Made by a program: the position numbers and the translations under genes. A stretch of 64,000 nt of DNA, from positions 62,001 to 126,000 of the forward strand of contig CAYXVG010000013.1 of NCBI GenBank assembly GCA_964468205.1, in the 5' to 3' direction. This document shows, in pieces, positions 24,371 through 32,142 of this stretch. Source of the stretch: CAWELS01 sp964468205. GTDB taxonomy: Bacteria; Acidobacteriota; Terriglobia; Bryobacterales; Bryobacteraceae. Positions within the stretch are counted from its first letter, which is position 1. Each line of letters starts with the position of its first letter. The notes below the pieces were generated by a model. The model was not told where the DNA came from. It saw only the letters and a list, made by a program, of their open reading frames with translations, and searched no databases.

Positions 24371-25809
24371 ATTGCCTCGATTGGTTGGCCGGGCTCGTAC
24401 TCTACCTTTTCCGGCGGCGGACAATCCTCTTCGGGAGCCTTGAGGCTCGGGCGGTTCTTCTCATCCTCCTCGGCCTCCGCCGTGACCTCTGCCAATTCCT
24501 CTTTCATTTGCTTAAATGCGCTGGAGTTCACAGTAAGCTCCTCATCGCTCTCGGGGAGGTACATCATCTCCTGCTTGGAGTGAACCATCCGGTCGTAGAA
24601 GGGCGGGTGGGTCCGGAACCAGCTCAGTCCTTCGACATATCCCTTCGTCGTGGCCATCTTGTCGAAGAACCGGACGAAGCCGCTTGGATCGTAGCCGGCG
24701 TTCCATGCGTACTGGATACCCAACCGGTCCGCTTCCATCTCAAACTCGCGGCTGACGCCCAGGAGCTTCAGGTTGAGGACCAGGCTCAAACCGTAGAAAC
24801 CGTAGCGAAGGGCGTAGTAAGTGCCAATTCCGGCGATGCCTCCAGTCGCAATCAGCGCGGCGACCTGGGCGGCCTGCATGAGGATTTGCGCGATGGTGGC
24901 CTGCCGCATGAGCTTGTGCCCGTGGCGCGCCGCGGCGTGCGCGATTTCGTGCGCGACGACGCCCGCGAGTTGGGCTTCATCCTCCGCCTCTTCGAGTAAA
25001 CCCCGCTGCACGAACAGGAAGCCGCCGGGGAGAGCGAACGCGTTAATCTCCTTCGAGTTGAGCACCGTGATCTTCACGGGCACGCGGAGGTCGGAGTTTT
25101 TCGCGATATTCTCGGCCAGGCCGGTCACATAGTCCTGCACGACCTCGTTGTCGACCTCTTCGGGCAGGAGGTCCTGCCGTTTCAGGCGATCCACCGCCTC
25201 GCGTCCGTCCTTGACATCCTCCTCCTGGCCCTCGCCCACGGCCCGGAAACCGATGTCCTTGACGTCGCCGTATTCGCGGTCATGATAAGCGCCTGTTTCG
25301 AGCTCCTGCTGGATGCGCTGGAGATCCTCAGGCCACTCTTCAATCAGATTCAGCTTGGCGAGTTTGTTATCGAAGGCGACAGGAATGCCGTGGTCGGCGA
25401 GCATCTGGGCCTCTTGCTTGAGAATGCGGTTGTTCTGGATCGTGCAATGAAGGTTGTGACGCCGTTCGTCGCTCAGACCTTCTTGGTTCGACCGCAACTC
25501 TTCCTGGGCTTCTTTGACGGTCTCGTCATGTTCATCAGTCTTCTCTTTGAATTCATCGACGCAGTAATCCTTAGCCTGGTTCATGTAGTCTTCCATCCGG
25601 CTGATCTGGGTCGGCGAGAATTCGAGCGTGGCCGCGTCTTCGAAGAGTTCCAGATAGGGCCTCTTTAACTGCTCATCGAGAGGTTCGAAAACTTCCGGCG
25701 CCAAAGGCGTGGCCGGCGCGGCCGCTTTGCCGCCGCAACCGGTGATGGGAAGAAATATCAGAAGCTCGGCCAGGAGAATGGCCAAGGCCGCTTTCCAAGT
25801 TTCTCTCAT
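24346..25809 (-). CDS. M48-family metalloprotease lipoprotein
   Basis: A 487-residue protein with a lipoprotein leader ending 'LPITGCGG' (lipobox cysteine near residue 25). The zinc site is 'VVAHEIAHAAARHGH' (HExxH) with the third ligand region 'FEMEADRLGIQYAWNAGYDP' (ExxxD), as in BepA/HtpX-like peptidases. Residues 30-230 are helical and charged without a known domain; the sequence then contains 'RVPVKITVLNSKEINAFALPGGF', standard for the family. It likely performs outer-membrane protein quality control in the periplasm. Its end overlaps the VWA-protein start, so the pair is co-expressed and the VWA protein may be a partner. Confidence 0.88.
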   Translation of the reverse strand: MRETWKAALAILLAELLIFLPITGCGGKAAAPATPLAPEVFEPLDEQLKRPYLELFEDAATLEFSPTQISRMEDYMNQAKDYCVDEFKEKTDEHDETVKEAQEELRSNQEGLSDERRHNLHCTIQNNRILKQEAQMLADHGIPVAFDNKLAKLNLIEEWPEDLQRIQQELETGAYHDREYGDVKDIGFRAVGEGQEEDVKDGREAVDRLKRQDLLPEEVDNEVVQDYVTGLAENIAKNSDLRVPVKITVLNSKEINAFALPGGFLFVQRGLLEEAEDEAQLAGVVAHEIAHAAARHGHKLMRQATIAQILMQAAQVAALIATGGIAGIGTYYALRYGFYGLSLVLNLKLLGVSREFEMEADRLGIQYAWNAGYDPSGFVRFFDKMATTKGYVEGLSWFRTHPPFYDRMVHSKQEMMYLPESDEELTVNSSAFKQMKEELAEVTAEAEEDEKNRPSLKAPEEDCPPPEKVEYEPGQPIEAICSLPPVS

Positions 25810-25904
25810 GACGCCAAGGAGATCTTCCTCGACGCCAGAACGTTTCAGGACCTGCTGCTTAATGGGGCAGGCATTAAGCCGGCCGGGGCTTCTTCAGACG
25901 CCTG

Positions 25905-27632
25905 CTAGATGTCGAACACCGCGCCGGTGTCCGCGCTTGTCACGTGCAGCAGATACCGCGCGAGCCATCCCCGTTTCACCTTCGGTTCGAATGGGGGCAG
26001 CGCCGCCAGCCGCTGCTCGATCTCCTCATCGGAGATCTTGAGCTCCAGCTTCCGCTCCTGCACGTTGATGTAGATCCGGTCGCCTTCCTCCACCGCGCCG
26101 ATCGGGCCGCCTGAGGCCGCTTCGGGAGCCACGTGCCCGATACAGAGCCCGCGCGTGCCGCCGGAAAAACGCCCGTCCGTGATAAGAGCCGCCTTGATGC
26201 CCGCGCCGGCAATTGCCGAGGTCGGCGAAAGCATCTCTTGCATGCCAGGGCCACCCTTCGGTCCCTCGTAGCGGATCACCACCACGTCGCCGTCTTTCAC
26301 CTGCCCGTTGAGAATGCCGTCGAGCGCCTCTTCTTGCGATTCGTAAATTTTTGCCGGGCCCTCGAATATCCGCATGTCCTCGGCCACGCCGGCCACCTTC
26401 ACCACCGAGCCCTTCGGGGCGATGTTGCCGAACAGAACCGCCAGTCCGCCGTCCTTCGAGAAGGCGTTCTCCACCGTGCGGATGACATCGCCGTCGGGTT
26501 TTGGCCGGTCTTTTACCATGTCGCCCAACGTGCCCCACAGCGTCTTCGCGTTCAGATCGACGCCGCAATCGGAGTTCTCGGCGATCTCCTTCACGATCGC
26601 GCCGATGCCGCCATTGTCGTGGACGTGCTGGATGTGCACGTCCGGCCGGCTGGGCGAAACCTTGCAGATGTTCGGCGTCCTTGCCGAAATGGCGTTCAAG
26701 CGGTCCAGGTCATAGGGGATTCCCGCCGAGTGCGCGAGCGCGATGCCGTGCAGCACCGTGTTCGTCGACCCGCCCATCGCCATATCCAGCATGAAGGCGT
26801 TGTCCATCGCCGCTGGCGTCACCACGTCCAGCGGGCGGATGTTCTTCTCCAGGCAATCCCGCAGCAGCCGGCCTGCCTTCCGCACGAGCTCGAGGCGCTC
26901 GGGATTGATCATAGTTTGCGTCGACTCGCCGTCGACCCACGCCGCCGCCGGAATGGTGCCGTTGCCCGGCAGCGCGAGCCCGATCACCTCGGCCAGGCAG
27001 TTCATCGAGTTCGCCGTGAACATGCCGGAGCAGCTTCCGCAGCTCGGGCACGCCCGCTCGGCGAGGTCCCGCAGGGCCTTTTCCGACATCTTGCCGGCGC
27101 TGTGCTTGCCCACGCCCTCGAATACTGTGATCAAATCCTCTTCGGCCCGCCCGGCGAGCATCGGGCCGCCGCTCACGTAGACGGACGGGATGTTGATCCT
27201 CGCCATCGAGTTCAGCATCGCCGGCACGATCTTGTCGCAGTTGCCAATGCCGATCCAGGCGTCGGTGGGGTGCGCGCCGATGATCGTCTCGATCTGGTCA
27301 CTGATCAGCTCGCGCGAGGCGAGCGAGTACTTCATCCCGAAGTGGCCCATTGCGATGCCGTCGCAAATCGCGCCGCCGATGTTCGTGTACCAGACGTTGA
27401 AGCCGAGGCTCTTCAGCTCCTCTTCGAGTACCTTGCCCAATTGATCCAGGTGCGCGTGCCCGGGGATTTGCGTTGTGTAGGAATTGATGATCGTGACGAA
27501 CGGCTTCTCCAGATCGTCGAGACTCTTGATCGCTCCCTCGGCCATCATCAGCGAAGCCGCCGGCAGCATGTGAGTCCCCTTGGCCACGATGCGGCTGCCC
27601 TTTTTGCGAATGTTCTCAATGCCTGGATTCAT
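25905..27632 (-). CDS. ilvD: dihydroxy-acid dehydratase
   Basis: About 575 residues from the ATG at 27632 (MNPGIENIRKKGSRIVAKG); the longer frame to 27683 has no support. Family signatures are 'GAICDGIAMGHFGMKYSLAS', 'IGNCDKIVPAML', and 'CPSCGSCSGMFTANSMNC', which supply Fe-S cluster cysteines, plus a C-terminal 'LITDGRFSGGTRGLCIGHV'. It dehydrates 2,3-dihydroxy-isovalerate and -methylvalerate in branched-chain amino acid synthesis. A related sugar-acid dehydratase cannot be fully excluded because the IlvD/Edd family includes those, but the length and motifs fit IlvD. It is followed by the protease gene after a 95-base gap and preceded closely by a sulfatase gene. Confidence 0.92.
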   Translation of the reverse strand: MNPGIENIRKKGSRIVAKGTHMLPAASLMMAEGAIKSLDDLEKPFVTIINSYTTQIPGHAHLDQLGKVLEEELKSLGFNVWYTNIGGAICDGIAMGHFGMKYSLASRELISDQIETIIGAHPTDAWIGIGNCDKIVPAMLNSMARINIPSVYVSGGPMLAGRAEEDLITVFEGVGKHSAGKMSEKALRDLAERACPSCGSCSGMFTANSMNCLAEVIGLALPGNGTIPAAAWVDGESTQTMINPERLELVRKAGRLLRDCLEKNIRPLDVVTPAAMDNAFMLDMAMGGSTNTVLHGIALAHSAGIPYDLDRLNAISARTPNICKVSPSRPDVHIQHVHDNGGIGAIVKEIAENSDCGVDLNAKTLWGTLGDMVKDRPKPDGDVIRTVENAFSKDGGLAVLFGNIAPKGSVVKVAGVAEDMRIFEGPAKIYESQEEALDGILNGQVKDGDVVVIRYEGPKGGPGMQEMLSPTSAIAGAGIKAALITDGRFSGGTRGLCIGHVAPEAASGGPIGAVEEGDRIYINVQERKLELKISDEEIEQRLAALPPFEPKVKRGWLARYLLHVTSADTGAVFDI

Positions 27633-27645
27633 AGGTGCTATTCTC

Positions 27646-29130
27646 TCACGGCCGGCTTTGCCCGCTTGCCGTGTATTCTGCAAGCCGCGCGGCCAGGCGC
27701 TTCACGATCTCCGGGCGCTGGCGCCAGAGATTGTTGGACTCGGCTGGATCGGCGGCGAGGTTATAGAGCTGGCCCTCCGGTGCGCCGGGTTTCGGCGTCA
27801 CGAGGGCGGGCTGGGTGAAGCCGCCCGAGCCCAGGCCGGCGATCAGCTTCCAGTCGCCCTGGCGGATGGCGAACAAACCGCGGTGGGAGTGATGCACGAG
27901 GGCGGCGCGGCCGGCGGTTTCACCGGCCTCTCCGGTTAGCACCGGCAGCAGGTTAAAGCTGTCTTCGGCGGCATCGCGCGGGAGTTCGCGGTCCGTCGCC
28001 GCGGCTACTGTCGCCAGGATGTCCGTCAGGCAGACCAACGCGCCGCTCTCGGATCCTGCCGCGATCTTCCCTGGCCACCGCGCGAGCAGTGGAACGCGGT
28101 GGCCGCCCTCCCAGACGTCGGCTTTGATGCCGCGCCACCCAGCGCTCGGGTTGTGGCCGAACAGACGCAGCACGGCCCGGGTGCGCGCCCAGTCCGCATT
28201 GCGCAGGTGGGGGTCGCCGGCCCGCGCCGGGGAACCGTTATCGCTCGTCATCACCAACAGCGTCTCACTCGCCGTGCCCGTGCGCTCCAGCGCCTCCATC
28301 ACCGCGCCCACGGCCCCATCCACCTCGGCGACGAGGTCGCCGTAGTCGCCGGCCTCGGTCTTTCCCTGCCATGGCGTCGACGGCACGATCGGCGTGTGCG
28401 GCGCGGTCAGCGACAGGTAGAGGAAGAACGGCTTCCCGGCGCTTTCCTCAATGAAGCGGACGGCGCGGCGGGTCAGCTCCGGCAGAATCCGTTCGAGTTT
28501 CCAGCCATCCTGCATGCGGCCTGGATCGCCGAACATATCGTCCGGCTTCGACCGATCCGGTGGGGGCCCAACGAAGCTCTCATTCTCGATGAAAAGATAC
28601 GGAGGGTAGTTGGGCACGTCCGTCCCGAAGTAGTAATCAAAACCGGCCGCCCGCGGGCCGTCCTTTGGGGGACGGGTGAGATCCACCTCCGAGTCCGTGA
28701 GGGAGCCCACATCCCACGGTTCCGTCTGCCCGTCCTGCCGCGTCCACTTCCAGCCGAGATGCCACTTGCCGATGCAGGCGGTCCGGTAGCCGGCTTCTCT
28801 GAGAAGCTTTGCCAGCGTCAGCCGGTCCTCCTCGATCAGCGGCCAGTCATACGGCCGCAGCACGCCGCTTTTCAAACGCGTCCGCCAGGCGAACCGCCCG
28901 GTTAGTATGCCGTAGCGTGTAGGCGTGCAGACCGACGATGGCGAGTGGGCGTCGGTGAACCGCATTCCCTCGGCCGACAGCCGGTCCATGTGCGGGGTTG
29001 GGATCTTCGAGCGCGGGTTATAGCACCGGGGATCGCCATAGCCGAGGTCATCCGCTAGAATCAGAACCACGTTCGGCGCTCGCGCGAGTAGAATCGCCAC
29101 GGAGAACAGAAACAGAACCAGCATCCGCAT
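27646..29130 (-). CDS. secreted type I sulfatase (arylsulfatase family)
   Basis: A 494-residue alkaline-phosphatase-superfamily sulfatase with a signal peptide (MRMLVLFLFSVAILLARA). Metal site residues are in 'NVVLILADDLGYGD', and the maturation signature 'SVCTPTRYGILTGR' contains CxPxR, whose cysteine becomes formylglycine. Further family features: 'YRTACIGKWHLG' and 'LLVMTSDNGSP'. It removes sulfate esters, most likely from polysaccharides, in the periplasm or outside. The maturing FGE or AtsB enzyme is not encoded in the window; the FGE-like domain at 12141-15191 lacks the catalytic cysteines. Ends 13 bases before ilvD. Confidence 0.92.
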   Translation of the reverse strand: MRMLVLFLFSVAILLARAPNVVLILADDLGYGDPRCYNPRSKIPTPHMDRLSAEGMRFTDAHSPSSVCTPTRYGILTGRFAWRTRLKSGVLRPYDWPLIEEDRLTLAKLLREAGYRTACIGKWHLGWKWTRQDGQTEPWDVGSLTDSEVDLTRPPKDGPRAAGFDYYFGTDVPNYPPYLFIENESFVGPPPDRSKPDDMFGDPGRMQDGWKLERILPELTRRAVRFIEESAGKPFFLYLSLTAPHTPIVPSTPWQGKTEAGDYGDLVAEVDGAVGAVMEALERTGTASETLLVMTSDNGSPARAGDPHLRNADWARTRAVLRLFGHNPSAGWRGIKADVWEGGHRVPLLARWPGKIAAGSESGALVCLTDILATVAAATDRELPRDAAEDSFNLLPVLTGEAGETAGRAALVHHSHRGLFAIRQGDWKLIAGLGSGGFTQPALVTPKPGAPEGQLYNLAADPAESNNLWRQRPEIVKRLAARLAEYTASGQSRP

Positions 29131-29209
29131 GCCGCCAGCATACAGCAGTCGTGCGATAGCTTAGCGGGAAACCTAATTTGCGTTTTCTTCGCCTGTTTTC
29201 GTCGTATGT

Positions 29210-30127
29210 TCACCCCGCTGGTCGCACTGCGTCCGGCGCGCTGCCGCGGATCACGTCCGCCAGCGCCCGCACCACCTCCACCCGGGGAAAACTTTTCCGC
29301 CAAACGATACCGATACGGCGGTGTGCCCGGCGTGAGCGGAAGGGGATGGCTACCGTTTGCGCGCTCCGGAGGCGATTTTTCGTGAGGGCCAGCGCGGGGA
29401 TGAGCGTGCAGCCCTCGCCCGCGGCGACGAGTTCCTGAAGGGTCTCCAGGCTCGTCGCGCGGAATGCGGTGTCTTGCGTGGCGGCGGAGGTCCCGCAAAT
29501 ATCGAGCGACTGATCGCGCAGGCAGTGGCCTTCTTCGAGGAGCAGCAGTTCGCCCGGGTCGAGATCGCTGTCCAAGACACGCTTCCGTCCGGCGAGGCGG
29601 TGCGAAGCGGGGCAGAGCAGCCAGAACGGCTCATCGAACAGCGCCTTTGTGGAGACGCTGGGCTCGCCGAGCGGGAGGGCGGCGAGTACCGCGTCCAGGC
29701 GGTGGTCGCGCAGTTCCGCCAGTAGTTCGGCGGTTTTGCCCTCCCGGACGCCGAGCCGCAGCGCCGGGTGGATCCGCTTGAGAGCGGGAAGGAGCCAGGG
29801 AAGCAGATACGGGCTGAGCGAGGAGATAATACCAGTTTGCAGCGCGGCTGCGAGCGGATCCCGGAACCCCGCGGCCACTTCTTCGAGCCGGGCCAGCTCA
29901 TCGAGCGCCACCCGGGCCTGCGCGGCGAAGGCTTCTCCGGCGGGGGTCAACTCGACTCGTTTGTTGCTGCGCTCGAACAGCGCCAGGCCGAGGCGTTCCT
30001 CCAGTTTGCGGATCTGTTGGCTGAGCGTCGGCTGGCTGACGAAGCATGCGCGGGCGGCTTCGCTGAAGTGCTTCCGGTCCGCCACGGCCACCACGTAGCG
30101 GAGCTCTTGCACGGTTGGTTCAATCAT
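29210..30127 (-). CDS. oxyR: OxyR-type LysR family hydrogen peroxide sensor
   Basis: A 305-residue LysR regulator: N-terminal winged helix ('HFSEAARACFVSQPTLSQQIRKLEE') and a C-terminal ligand-type domain. The segment 'EEGHCLRDQSLDICGT' matches the peroxide-reactive loop of OxyR, with cysteines at about 202 and 211 in the same C-x8-C spacing as the E. coli C199/C208 pair, so this is a functional-type OxyR rather than a generic LysR. It is divergent from dps, a standard OxyR target, and the OxyR box at 30126-30162 touches its own start codon, which implies autoregulation. Confidence 0.93.
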   Translation of the reverse strand: MIEPTVQELRYVVAVADRKHFSEAARACFVSQPTLSQQIRKLEERLGLALFERSNKRVELTPAGEAFAAQARVALDELARLEEVAAGFRDPLAAALQTGIISSLSPYLLPWLLPALKRIHPALRLGVREGKTAELLAELRDHRLDAVLAALPLGEPSVSTKALFDEPFWLLCPASHRLAGRKRVLDSDLDPGELLLLEEGHCLRDQSLDICGTSAATQDTAFRATSLETLQELVAAGEGCTLIPALALTKNRLRSAQTVAIPFRSRRAHRRIGIVWRKSFPRVEVVRALADVIRGSAPDAVRPAG

Positions 30128-30162
30128 AGATATAAACTATTATATAGCTAGAATCAATCGAT
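30126..30162. promoter_or_regulatory. OxyR operator between oxyR and dps
   Basis: ATAGATATAAACTAT at 30126-30140 matches the OxyR half-site ATAGnTnnnAnCTAT at every defined base. Seven bases on, 30148-30162 (CTAGAATCAATCGAT) is a weaker copy with three mismatches. Two half-sites seven bases apart is the published tetramer-binding layout. It overlaps the oxyR start codon and lies 48 bases before the dps ATG. Confidence 0.8.
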
Positions 30163-30209
30163 TATCCCAATTGTCCTGGACCTCATCCTATAGCCAGGAG
30201 ATTAAGAAC

Positions 30210-30641
30210 ATGACCAAAACCGTTGAGAATTTGAATCACATCCTGGCCGACTACCAGGTGCTCTACCAGAAGCTGCGCGCCTACCATTGGAACGTGAAGG
30301 GGCCAATGTTTTTCGCCCTGCATGGTAAGTTCGAGGAACTCTATAACGACGTGGCGGAGAAGGTCGACGAAGTGGCCGAACGCATCCGAACCCTCGGCGC
30401 CGAACCACTTTCGACTCTGAGCGCCCAGGTGGCCGCTGCGCGGCTGAGGGAAGACGATACCAACCCCGGCGCCCTGCGCATGGTCGCCAACATCGTGGCC
30501 GACTACGAGGCCGTCAACAACGCGCTCCGCGCCGCCGCGGCGGATGCCGACACCGCCACCCAGAACCTTCTTGAGGACTTCGCGGACGGCCAGGAGAAGA
30601 CCCTCTGGATGCTCAAGACCTTCCAGGAGCCTGCACAGTAG
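30210..30641 (+). CDS. dps: Dps family DNA-protecting ferritin-like protein
   Basis: About 143 residues from the ATG at 30210, preceded by AGGAG nine bases upstream; the frame opens earlier at a TTG (30171) that lacks a site. The ferroxidase region is visible: 'RAYHWNVKGPMFFALHGKFEELYNDVAEKVDEVAERI' supplies the conserved W, H, D and E of the intersubunit iron site (read as separate motifs HWNVKG and HGKFEELY). The protein forms dodecamers, oxidises ferrous iron with peroxide and shields DNA. Divergence from oxyR with a shared OxyR operator predicts induction by hydrogen peroxide. Confidence 0.93.
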   Translation: MTKTVENLNHILADYQVLYQKLRAYHWNVKGPMFFALHGKFEELYNDVAEKVDEVAERIRTLGAEPLSTLSAQVAAARLREDDTNPGALRMVANIVADYEAVNNALRAAAADADTATQNLLEDFADGQEKTLWMLKTFQEPAQ

Positions 30642-30664
30642 CACCCAGCTCTTCGCGCCCGATT

Positions 30665-30709
30665 CTCAGTGCCTCCGCGACCGTAGTTCCAGTCCGCGGC
30701 GGCACTGAG
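30665..30709. terminator. bidirectional hairpin terminator between dps and the DUF1501 gene
   Basis: CTCAGTGCC at 30665-30673 pairs with GGCACTGAG at 30701-30709; inside, CCGCG pairs with CGCGG after one mismatch. It lies between the stops of two convergent genes, 23 and 5 bases away. A short TTT follows on the plus strand. Confidence 0.65.
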
Positions 30710-30714
30710 CTGTT

Positions 30715-32142
30715 TCAAGCGATCAAGCTCTTGATCACTTCGCCGCCCGTCTGGCTGAGCTGCTTGTCGCGGCCGGCGTGGAAGTAGGTGAGTCGCGCGT
30801 CGTCGAGGCCGAGCAGGTGCAACAGCGTGACGTGGAAGTTGTTGAGCGGCTGCGCTTCCTCGATGGCCGTGCCGCCGGCCTCGTCCGTCGAGCCGACGAT
30901 CTGGCCGCGCGGGGCGTCGCCGCCGGCCATCCAGACGGTCATGGCCTTGGCGTTGTGGTCGCGGCCCCAGGCTTTGCCGTCGCCGCGGATGCCGTTGTCC
31001 GGCGAGCGGCCGAACTCGCCGGCCCAGACCACCAGGGTCTCCTCGAGCAGTCCCGTGCGCTTCAGATCCGTGAGCAGCGCGGCCACCGGCTTGTCGATGG
31101 CTTTGATGCGCGCGCCGTGGGCCTTCTGAATGTAGTCGTGGGAATCCCAGCCCATCACGACCACCTGCACGAAACGCACTCCGGCTTCGACCATGCGCCG
31201 CGCGAGCAGACAGCGCTTGGCCACGGCATCGACTTCTTTGTCGGGGTCGCCGATGCCGTACATCTCGCGCGTCGCCTCCGGCTCCTGGGCCAGATCGACG
31301 ACGTCCGGCATCTCGGCCTGCATGCGGAAGGCCAACTCGTAGCTTTCGATCCGCGCGGCCAGCTCATCGTGCGACGGGTGCCGCTCCTGGTGCATCCGGT
31401 TCAGTTTGCCGAGCAGGTCGAGGTTCTTGCGCTGGTGCTCGGGGCGCACGCCAGGCGGCGGGTTCATGTCGAGAATCGGAGCGCCGCTCGAACGAAGCGC
31501 GGTCCCCTGATAGTGTGCCGGCAGATAGCCGTTCGACCAGTTGGCGGCGCCGCCCTGCGGATAGGCCACGTCCGGCAGCACGACGAACGCGGGCAGGTTT
31601 TCGTTCTCGGTTCCGAGACCGTAAGCGGCCCAGGAGCCGACGGCGGGATCCCCGCCAAAACGGTTGCCGGTGTTGATGTGATAAAGCGCGGTCGGGTGGT
31701 TCACGCTTTCCGCTTGCAGGCCGCGATAGAAGCAGATGTCGTCGACGCAGTCCGCCAGGTGGTGGAATCCGGCGTTGATCTCAATGCCCAGATTCCCGGC
31801 GCGTTGGAATTCGAAGGGGCTCCGCACGTAATAGCGCTTGCCCGTGTTCATGGCCGCTTCGAACTTGTTGCGCTCCTTGGCGAACTCGGTCATGTGGAGG
31901 TCGTTCAATTTTGGCTTCGGATCGAACGTGTCGATGTGGCTGGGCCCGCCCTCCATGAGGAGCCAGATGCAGTGCTTGGCCTTGGCGGCGTGGTGCGGCG
32001 GCTTCGGAGACAGCGGGCCAGCCTGGGCGCGCCGCGCGAGCAGGGACGAGAGCGCGATACTGCCGAGGCCCATTCCGGAATGGAAGAGGAAGTCGCGGCG
32101 CGAGAGGCTCGCCGGGAGCAGGTGAGGCCGCTTAGTAGACAT
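30715..32142 (-). CDS. DUF1501 family Tat-exported protein
   Basis: About 475 residues from the ATG at 32142 (MSTKRPHLLPASLSRRDFLF), chosen because the twin-arginine leader SRRDFLFHSGMGLGS follows; it overlaps the upstream gene's stop by 11 bases. The body is a sulfatase-fold-related DUF1501 protein with 'CIWLLMEGGPSHIDTFDPKP' at the N-terminus and 'TLVVWAGEFGRSPDNG' and 'DHNAKAMTVWMAGG' later, which keep probable metal ligands. It is invariably found paired with DUF1549/DUF1553 cytochrome proteins in Planctomycetes, Verrucomicrobia and Acidobacteria, as here. The biochemical role of the pair is not established; polysaccharide use is often suggested. Confidence 0.88.
   Translation of the reverse strand: MSTKRPHLLPASLSRRDFLFHSGMGLGSIALSSLLARRAQAGPLSPKPPHHAAKAKHCIWLLMEGGPSHIDTFDPKPKLNDLHMTEFAKERNKFEAAMNTGKRYYVRSPFEFQRAGNLGIEINAGFHHLADCVDDICFYRGLQAESVNHPTALYHINTGNRFGGDPAVGSWAAYGLGTENENLPAFVVLPDVAYPQGGAANWSNGYLPAHYQGTALRSSGAPILDMNPPPGVRPEHQRKNLDLLGKLNRMHQERHPSHDELAARIESYELAFRMQAEMPDVVDLAQEPEATREMYGIGDPDKEVDAVAKRCLLARRMVEAGVRFVQVVVMGWDSHDYIQKAHGARIKAIDKPVAALLTDLKRTGLLEETLVVWAGEFGRSPDNGIRGDGKAWGRDHNAKAMTVWMAGGDAPRGQIVGSTDEAGGTAIEEAQPLNNFHVTLLHLLGLDDARLTYFHAGRDKQLSQTGGEVIKSLIA

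Noticed and set aside
26133..27818. A 561-residue plus-strand open frame
   Set aside because: Antisense to ilvD, which carries all family motifs; the plus-strand product has no recognisable domain.
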